Source: Micropterus salmoides
Taxonomy: Eukaryota > Chordata > Actinopteri > Centrarchiformes > Centrarchidae
NCBI RefSeq assembly: GCF_014851395.1
Contig: NW_024041373.1
Span: 20,454,250 to 20,518,249, forward strand
Reading direction: 5' to 3'
DNA length: 64,000 nt
Positions 59,802-64,000 of this stretch are shown here, one piece after another (the stretch's first letter is position 1; each line of letters starts with the position of its first letter). Made by a program: the position numbers and the translations under genes. Below the pieces are notes generated by a model. That model saw nothing but the letters and a program-made list of their open reading frames with translations. It did no database searches and was not told the origin of the DNA.

Positions 59802-61489
59802 CATATGTGTGCATGTCTGTTTGTTAAATGTTATCTGCCTGTCAGCATCCCCAGTTCCTGCTTCCGTTTCCAAGTATCTGCTGAATGTGATCAATCCAAG
59901 CCCCACACAGCAACAGGAAATCTATAGAGAAAAGACGGGTTTCTATCCAACCCTCTGAATAATTGGCAGGTTAGAAGTTCATCCTGCCAGAGAGGCCTAT
60001 AGGTAATGGGAACCTGGCATACACAAGATGTGAACTCAAAATGTACTAAATCTTTCACTCCGATGAGTGAAAATAGTGTGAAAGGTAAGATAACATCCTT
60101 CCTCTGCAAAAGAACAGCATTCATTTCTCCTGGTTAGAGTGCCTTATTACTCTTAGGGCAGAACAGTATATGGCATGTCCCATTCACTTTCTTTGGTGAT
60201 CTCATAGGTAGGAAACACAGGGGCGTTGAGGAGGATGACAATTTCATTATGGGCAAGTAATTTATCTGCTTGGAGGAGCCAGATATTTGAGGTGTAATGA
60301 TCTGATTCACTGGTCATTTTGAGAAAGGTCAGAACTAAGATAAATGTCACCTGCAGTGAATCCATGGGAGTTGCCAAGACTTCAGAAATAAACACAAGAC
60401 AGGTATTGACTTACAGTGTGGTTCAAAGGGCCCCCCTTGCTGCTTCAGAATCACTGGACACTGACAGAAAATAATAAAGACATTTAAAAGGCTGTCGTGT
60501 ATTTCTCTGGCAGAGTTGAGTGCATAATGTCATAAAAATAAAACTATGCTGGCCATGAAAGAAATAATAGGAGATAGGTTACATAAAATAACAGTTGAGA
60601 ATGCCAGCTACAGGTACCTTCAGTATAAATAGTGCATCACATGATTTCCCTATGGACTGCATCAACCTCAAAGCACTCTTTGTATGCTAAAGCACTGCAT
60701 TAGAAGCACAGCGATTGATCTCAGCCCCCCACCCACACTGACAGTGGATGATGCAGTACCTAAAGGTTTGACTCCGTGCCAGGCTGAAGGAGAAGGCTCA
60801 AGAGAAGTTGGTCGAAGAAAGACGGAAAAGACAAAGGAAAACACAGTTAGAAATGAGGGGATACAGAGAGGGAAGGTGGGTGGGTAGAATGATTTTTGAC
60901 TGGTTAGAGTCTCTGCTTTGATGGAACTTGCTAATAAATATAAATTCAATATCATCAGTCAATAAGTGTCTGCATGGTGCTGGATGCTTTTAACAAAAGA
61001 CTCATTCTTTCCCCACTTAGTTACAAAAGTTCAATGGTAACAAACATTATAAATGACCAATGATTCAATTGATGGATACTTCTTCCACTAGATTGGCCAA
61101 TAACATAAATGCTGGAGTACCTATTAAGTGATGCATTGTTTGTGTCTGTTTCATCTTTATTTGTCTCTGGATGGCATTCTATTTAGACAAAAGTGCACAA
61201 GAGGAATGTAAAGCAATAGGTGTAGCAATACAACACAAAACAAGAAACATTCAACAAAATAATATGCAATAAAATACTGTAGCACCACATGGTTTATGAC
61301 AGTAAGAATATCTGCAGGATCATAACCTTAAAGTTATGATTTTCAATTACAGCTCGAAACACTTAAATGTAAATGTTACTGTTGAACAGCAAATAGATAA
61401 AAGCAATGTTAGACAATGACCATTCTATCATTACCATCATCATCTGCTGTCTGACATTTGGGACATGGTATAAAACAAACTACAATCTC

Positions 61490-61492
<3 letters not shown>
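59802..61492. other. Unassigned noncoding DNA
   Basis: No supported gene or transposon end. It continues the sequence interrupted by the 7.1-kb hAT insertion. Confidence 0.5.
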
Positions 61493-61540
<48 letters not shown>

Positions 61541-61557
61541 GGCGAGAGAGAGAGAGA
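61493..61557. repeat. (TG)n microsatellite with adjacent (GA)n
   Basis: About 24 TG units with one TA interruption, then GGCGAGAGAGAGAGAG. Confidence 0.95.
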
Positions 61558-61583
61558 AAGTGTATTTGTCACTATCACTTTGC

Positions 61584-61710
61584 ATGGCCCTGCGATGGAC
61601 TGGCGACCTTTCCATGGTGTTCACCGCCTTTCGCCCAATGTAGGCTGGGATTGGCTCCAGCCCCCCGTGACACACAGGATAAGCTGTTGACAATGGATAG
61701 ATGGAAGGAT
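61584..61710 (+). mobile_element. 3' end of an RTE/Rex-like LINE or dependent SINE
   Basis: It contains GGCCCTGCGATGGACTGGCG, CGCCTTTCGCCCAATGTAGG, GGGATTGGCTCCAGCCCCCC and AGGATAAGCTGTTGACAATG, then ends GATAGATGGAAGG. The same family and orientation as 22066-22160, but longer and better preserved. It is 5'-truncated and begins 27 bp after a GA repeat. Confidence 0.65.
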
Positions 61711-62624
61711 TGACTCTGTATGGCAGCATTTGTTAATTCCATTTTGCACATGTTCTTCAGATATTTTGATCAGAAGACACAACTGTTTGTAACTTTCCTG
61801 CAGGGAAAATAATTAACGTAGCCCTTATGTTAGGACTCACCTAGGGAACATACGACCAGAACACATGCTTTATGAAAAGCCATTAAATGGAAAAAACAGA
61901 TTCAGTCTGAGCCCCTTGCAAAATAAAAAAAAATACTGATTTTGAAACATCAGACATTAGAGTAGATGTGTTATATTTAGACAATGTGTCTAAATTAAAA
62001 ATGGAAATTTCACTTAAAGGCCCTGTTCACCCACACAGGTCACTCTTCCCGTCAGCTTTGTTGACAAATTACACATTTATCATTTTTATTAATAAATACC
62101 TCATATAATTCCCATCATACTGTAACTCTACCTAACTTTAACCTGAGCAAAGGTTTAATCAGCCAGAATAACTGAAAACAGCTGTGTGGGTGTTTGAGGC
62201 CTTTAATGTCACTGATGTTTAAACTTTAAAAATGTGTAACCAAATACCTGTTGTCAGCGGACATATTTAATGCTGGTCGAAGGATATGCATGGGTGACTG
62301 TAAAAAGATTAAAAAAGGAATGGTTTGGCAATTTGGATAATTTGCTTATTCATTTTCTTACAAATTGAGAAAACTATAAATATGAAGCTGGACCCAGTTA
62401 GCTAAGCATAAAGACTAGAAATATGGGAAAATAGCATTTCTCAAAACGTCAAACAAGTATTTCTGTCTCTAAGATCGTCAAGGTCTGACACATTCACCAT
62501 CTCAAACGACAAGATCTGCAGTGTAATCTTTGCATTGCATGTATAAAATAAACCTTTGCTCATCACAGAACAATCCTGCCTGCTATTGGGTAAATATCTT
62601 CATGGCATTGCACAGGAAAATGCA

Positions 62625-62626
<2 letters not shown>
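61711..62626. other. Unassigned noncoding DNA
   Basis: AT-rich; nothing recognised. Confidence 0.5.

Positions 62627-62708
<82 letters not shown>
62627..62708. repeat. (TG)n microsatellite, 41 perfect units
   Basis: 82 bp of uninterrupted TG, the longest microsatellite in the window. Probably length-variable. Confidence 0.97.
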
Positions 62709-62711
<3 letters not shown>

Positions 62712-64000
62712 TTTACTTTCCTGCCTGTGTACCTCTGTGATTGTCTGTCAACGGATTAATCCAAATAAATCTAGCCAACTAAATGATTAGGGGTCTCATG
62801 CAGTAAAGTCATCAATACAGAGATGGAGAGAGGGATGAGCCATGGGCAGCCAGCTCTTCAGATCTCAGCTGCTTTTCAGCACATCAGAGTGGATTCCAGT
62901 GAATGTGGAGTTACTGAGGGAAAAATGGAGGAAGGGGACTGCAGTGTTTTTTTAATTTCTGAAGAGCAAATAGCCTGCCTTATCATTGTGTCAGGGGAGA
63001 GCCGACTGGTGATTCACAGACGCAAGCTTTAAAGTGGTCAGACCCTTGTTTAGGAACACACACACGCATCTAGTTATGCAAAGGATTGAATCAGATGTGC
63101 ATCAAAGAAACACACACAATGAGAACATGCAAAAAGAACGCTTATAATAACCAATCACTTATAGTATTATTGTATCTGTTCAGAACCACAGCATGTACAC
63201 ATGGGGCCAGATGCATGTACATATAATTTCCATCATAATTCCTCACTATTATTCACACCCTGCTTGTTGAGTATTACATTAGTTTCTTTGTATATTTGAG
63301 CATGTGTAAATGAAGGGCATCATTAGCAGCTATTCTTTAGTGTTATGATGCAAAACAACACATTCATATTTACATAAATACAATAAAGAAATCTCTGTAG
63401 TCTCTGCTGTTTTACACCTTAAGAGGTCATGCACTCAGGTTTGGCTACAGTCTAACAATTAGCTACGAGTCTATAGATGTAGATGGTCTCTTTTCATCAT
63501 GTTTTCTCTAAGGTGAACATGAAACTAGTTGACCCTATCGGCTGATAAGGTTCATGCATACAGTAAACACATTATTTGCACAAAGGGATGATGGATAATA
63601 TAAATGTATATAAATGTATATTCATGCATAATGTATGTGTGTGTGAGAGAGAATGAGCAAATTACAGCCCCCTCCATCTAGTTTCACTGTATTTACAGGG
63701 TTGTATAAAAGTCAACAGACAGAAGTGGAGAGGTGCAAAAAGTTCAGTGGCTTCTCTTTGACTTTGCTTGGCAGACTGAACCAGTCTAAGCAGACCCATG
63801 GGAGACAGTGACTGCACCACATATGGGTAGAACCAAGCATCAATGAATGGAGTCAGATCACCTTCAGCCTACATCTACCGATACTTCTTCAGATCCCATT
63901 TAAGTTCTGAAAATCCCCTCGAGTAACTTTATCAGACCAAATGGTGCCAAACAACTTCCACTGTCTAACCAGCAACCTTTTGTAACTCTCACTCTGAGAC
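62709..64000. other. Unassigned noncoding DNA
   Basis: No supported gene, RNA or transposon end was seen up to the end of the window. Confidence 0.5.

Noticed and set aside
61409..61729. Frames with long Cys-Val or Thr-His runs
   Set aside because: These translate the TG microsatellite.
1..64000. CRISPR array, bacterial operon or prophage
   Set aside because: No spaced direct repeats, ribosome binding sites or tightly packed genes; all evidence points to a vertebrate genome.

Overview
The window is vertebrate nuclear DNA, almost certainly from a ray-finned (teleost) fish. It has no bacterial gene organisation and long AT-rich stretches without coding capacity. It has several (TG)n microsatellites and carries transposon families that I know mainly from fish: Tc1-like elements, a DIRS-type retroelement, hAT elements of several kinds, and tRNA-derived SINEs. 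That recognition is from memory, since no search could be run. I found no host protein-coding exon, rRNA or functional tRNA that I would defend, so the stretch reads as an intergenic region or a very large intron.

Layout. 1-1557: unassigned DNA with a short SINE/LINE tail near 1.45 kb. 1558-2728: a hAT-type nonautonomous element with a perfect 8-bp target duplication, interrupted by a SINE. 2.7-15 kb: mostly featureless DNA with two neighbouring SINEs at 8.2-8.6 kb. 15.0-15.8 kb: a repeat cluster (truncated dispersed repeat, SINE, 300-bp foldback element). 20332-21896: a second hAT-type nonautonomous element with a perfect 8-bp duplication, followed by a LINE 3' tail. 26638-31138: a 4.5-kb Tc1/mariner-type element. 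It keeps both ends and scraps of both ends of its transposase, but its middle is about 3.7 kb of other DNA, including a promoter-like stretch and gene-like exons. 31-44 kb: unassigned DNA with simple repeats, a local duplication and one probable element end. 43995-45266: a hAT-like element with a palindrome-rich element nested inside it. 49.1 kb: a deleted relative of the 26.6-kb Tc1 element.

The densest part is 52659-59793, which I read as one 7.1-kb hAT insertion (near-perfect 8-bp duplication GGTATTTA/GGTATTTG, ends CAGGGGT...ACCCCTG). It still contains a decayed, intron-bearing BED/hAT transposase. Later insertions filled it: a Tc1-type end fragment, a decayed DIRS-type element on the minus strand, and a decayed Tc1-type element on the minus strand that itself contains a 444-bp element with its own duplication. 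The last 4 kb hold microsatellites and a second LINE tail.

Nothing here works together as a pathway. The genes present are transposase, reverse transcriptase and gag-like remnants, all broken by stops, frameshifts or deletions. The most unusual items are the gene-like cargo inside the 26.6-kb Tc1 element and the order of nesting at 52.7-59.8 kb.
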